The position numbers and the translations under genes are program-made. The notes under the pieces were generated by a model, which saw nothing but the letters and a program-made list of their open reading frames with translations, was not told the origin of the DNA and did not search any database. Below are positions 61,901 through 64,000 of a DNA stretch of 64,000 nt, piece after piece (the first letter of the stretch is position 1; each line of letters begins with the position of its first letter). The stretch is taken from the NCBI RefSeq assembly GCF_964275005.1, contig NC_092685.1, forward strand, positions 10,503,654 to 10,567,653, in the 5' to 3' direction. The DNA is from Diadema setosum (Eukaryota; Echinodermata; Echinoidea; Diadematoida; Diadematidae).

Positions 61901-64000
61901 CGTATGTGGCCGACAGCTCTGGTCCTCACTAGGGAGAGGAGGATGTAGTCATTTTGCTGTCCTTGGAAGCGATCAACTGTGGTCACCTGATCAATTTCAA
62001 CAAAATAAGAAAAACAGCAACAAAATATAAAATAATGCCTTACAAATCACACAAAAATCAATACAAAAGAACAAGCAGGAAAGGTGTAAATAGAAGAAAG
62101 AACCGACACAGATACTGAAGAAATCTTTTGTTGAAGCTGCACTCTCTTCTAACTCTGTGGAAACCTAATTTTTTGATTTTTTTTAGAATGAAAACTAAGG
62201 TACAGTATGTGCCTTACAAACAAGTGTATCTTTTTTTAAGGGATTTTAAGATTTCCTCGAACTGCTTGACTGCACTGTACAGACTACCATTATTACAATG
62301 GTAGGGATTTTCACAGACACCACTGGAGCTCAAATACAGGTCAGAGAGCAATGACATCATGGCAACAATGCCATAACTCTGCTGCCACCTACTAGGTCAA
62401 AGGTCAGATTCATCCTCCATCACACAACAGATACGTATTTAGGTTTTTCCACTCAGAAATGAGTCAATGCATCATAAATTTGGAACATTCTAATCACAAG
62501 TTATGGCTTAATTAGTAGTAATTGAAAACTTGGTTACCTTGTGCGGTTGTCCAATCATGGGGTTGTCGGCACATCGTTTGTTGATGACGTCCCTGATAAG
62601 GTGCTTCTGGCCATTGTATGTGGAGAGGATGCTGATCTTTTCAGCCGGATATCCCAGAAGCCTCATGTACATGAAAGTTGCAACCACGTACTCAGCCTCA
62701 GCAAGGTTCTGTGGATAATCAGAATATAATCATTCGTCTGTTTTGTTCTTACATACGCTCAAAAGGTATAAAACATATATGCACACACTACGGCACTGTA
62801 TTAGCCTGACAAAGGTTGCACTAATGGCATCTAGCTGTAGAGGTCATACCAGGATTGCTCTTTTTTCTTGACAGGAAATGCCTCACCATCTCTCTGCACT
62901 GGTTGCCATTTCCCACAGTGACAATGCTGAACAGCAACTTACATATGACCTCAAGCCTCCACGTGCAGATTTCAAGTATTGTACAAAGTTACACATGTTT
63001 GGCATATGCATATGACTTAAATCTTGGTGGAACAGGAATTTAAATCTGAACTCAAATTACATAATAATTTGACACCCATGCATGAATATGAGACCTAAAT
63101 ACGAGACTTATATGTTATAAGTACCAAAATGGTAAGTCTTTTTGACATATAAAAAGGAATATTACGTCAAGAACATTTGTTGACACATCATTTCAATCTC
63201 AACCAAATAAACATAATGATTCATTAAACAAAGAAAAAAATGTTATGATAATCAACTTTTACTGTAGGAATGTTGACATTGCACTAAATCTGTCTTACCT
63301 CCTGTATCAGTCAAACCTGAAAAGATTAATCACTGCAGGAAGCTTTGCAGGATAATGATACAGGAAAGTCTGACACACATGTTACCTGGTAGAAGTATGG
63401 GTTGGGTTCTGATTCTCCCACGCCATTGAAGTCCTCCACATTGATGAGCTGGAAGTCGAAGGCAAAGCCAGCATTGGCAAGTTGGAACTCTCTTGTCATG
63501 TTGACGTGGGGAAGATTGCCGAGGTTGCGATACCTCCAGTTGTACAGGGTGGCAATACTAGAGAGAGGAGTGGACCACGGGAAAGGGAATTTCAAGTTGC
63601 TGCACTTTCATTAAAAGGTTATAAAACAAAACAAGGCACATGCCAAAATGTTTTTCTAAACCCCAGAAGTTCATTGACCCTGCCTACGACGTACCCGCAA
63701 CTCCGGTGGGCTCGACAATAATTCAAATCAAGAGAACAGTACGTCTAACACGACCCGAGTATGACAGCTCCCCATCAGAACACATCCATTGACAGTTACC
63801 AAATTTGTTTGACTGTACAACTCTGAAGGACAATCTGCAAAATATTTTCTGAGCTCTAGACCTTATTTGACAGGATGTTTTTGCAGACCTCACTTTTATG
63901 ACAGAGCCCTCACCTGGGTCTCGCCCTCCCTTGTGCATCCAAGTCCACCGTGGGCACACCGAGTCGGACCAGGCGGGTGAAGAGGGACTGCTCCATGTTG
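55578..64000 (-). CDS. AQR: AQR (Aquarius), intron-binding spliceosomal helicase, C-terminal part; continues past right edge
   Basis: Last eight exons, in coding order: 63914-64000 (open at edge), 63386-63557, 62538-62708, 61901-61986, 61068-61179, 58771-58833, 56510-56623, 55578-55961. GT/AG junctions and phases close to about 395 residues and a TGA stop. AQR is a Upf1-like SF1 helicase that binds introns upstream of the branch site in the spliceosome. Seen: [34 protein letters not shown], then motif IV-like [18 protein letters not shown], motif [18 protein letters not shown] and motif [17 protein letters not shown]. These match human AQR closely, which rules out UPF1, SETX or IGHMBP2. RecA1 and the N-terminal armadillo-like domain would lie to the right of the window. 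Confidence 0.95.
56704..57853 (+). mobile_element. Family B repeat, copy 4 (AQR intron)
   Basis: Left end ACTAGAAATGTCGC, hairpin GTCGC-TTTG-GCGAC, TATGCCTCCGCCA; right end (GGAC)n and hairpin. It is about 99% like copy 5 over shared parts but lacks one module of about 160 bp. Confidence 0.88.
58983..60291 (+). mobile_element. Family B repeat, copy 5 (next AQR intron)
   Basis: Full-length by the ends: TATGCCTCCGCCA at 59009-59021, TGGCGGAGGCATA at 60276-60288. It has one more module than copy 4 (about 59440-59600). The right terminal hairpin has outer stem TGCCTCCG/CGGAGGCA and inner stem CCAC/GTGG. Confidence 0.88.
60198..60243. repeat. (GGAC)n microsatellite inside family B copy 5
   Basis: GGAC/GGAAG repeat just inside the right hairpin; the same block is at 57762-57806 in copy 4. 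Confidence 0.9.

Noticed and set aside
55578-64000. Possible UPF1, SETX or IGHMBP2 helicase
   Set aside because: The motifs V and VI are shared by all, but [25 protein letters not shown] and [15 protein letters not shown] are specific to AQR.

Overview
The window looks like nuclear DNA of a marine invertebrate deuterostome, most likely an echinoderm. It is AT-rich, its genes have many small exons split by introns of about 1 kb, and the introns are full of small terminal-inverted-repeat elements, microsatellites and (TGACCTTTGACC)-rich modular repeats. The proteins align well with vertebrate orthologues. The species cannot be fixed from sequence alone. I saw no bacterial operons, no CRISPR arrays, no rRNA or tRNA genes, and no transposase or reverse-transcriptase reading frame.

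Three conserved host genes explain nearly all the coding content. (1) PIGF, + strand, 3562-8273, five exons, complete, about 260 residues: a multi-pass ER membrane protein of GPI-anchor synthesis. (2) NUP133, - strand, 49652 down to 14146, 34 exons, apparently complete, about 1117 residues: a Y-complex nucleoporin with an N-terminal beta-propeller and a C-terminal helical stack. Every splice junction was read by eye and the reading phase closes across all 34 exons. (3) AQR (Aquarius, intron-binding spliceosomal SF1 helicase), - strand, from beyond the right edge down to 55578: the last eight exons, about 395 residues, covering the late helicase motifs and an acidic C-terminal tail. PIGF and NUP133 converge tail to tail across about 5.9 kb. 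AQR lies upstream of NUP133 in the same orientation. The three genes are housekeeping genes in unrelated pathways, so the order probably reflects ancestral linkage rather than shared function.

Layout: 1-3561 intergenic with simple repeats and two abutting small TIR elements; 3562-8273 PIGF; 8274-14145 3' flanks with two TA-flanked MITEs and a huge (TA)n block inside another MITE; 14146-49652 NUP133; 49653-55577 intergenic, with a MITE close upstream of NUP133 and a 1.1-kb hAT-like element with clean 8-bp target duplications; 55578-64000 AQR, with two nearly identical 1.15-1.3 kb repeats in neighbouring introns.

The most unusual material is two families of modular, apparently non-autonomous repeats, called A and B here. 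Both end in nested hairpins, carry a short perfect inverted repeat at the two ends, have a GGAC-type microsatellite just inside one end, and are built internally from tandem modules that repeat a perfect DR1 nuclear-receptor half-site pair (TGACCTTTGACCT). All seven copies seen lie in introns.
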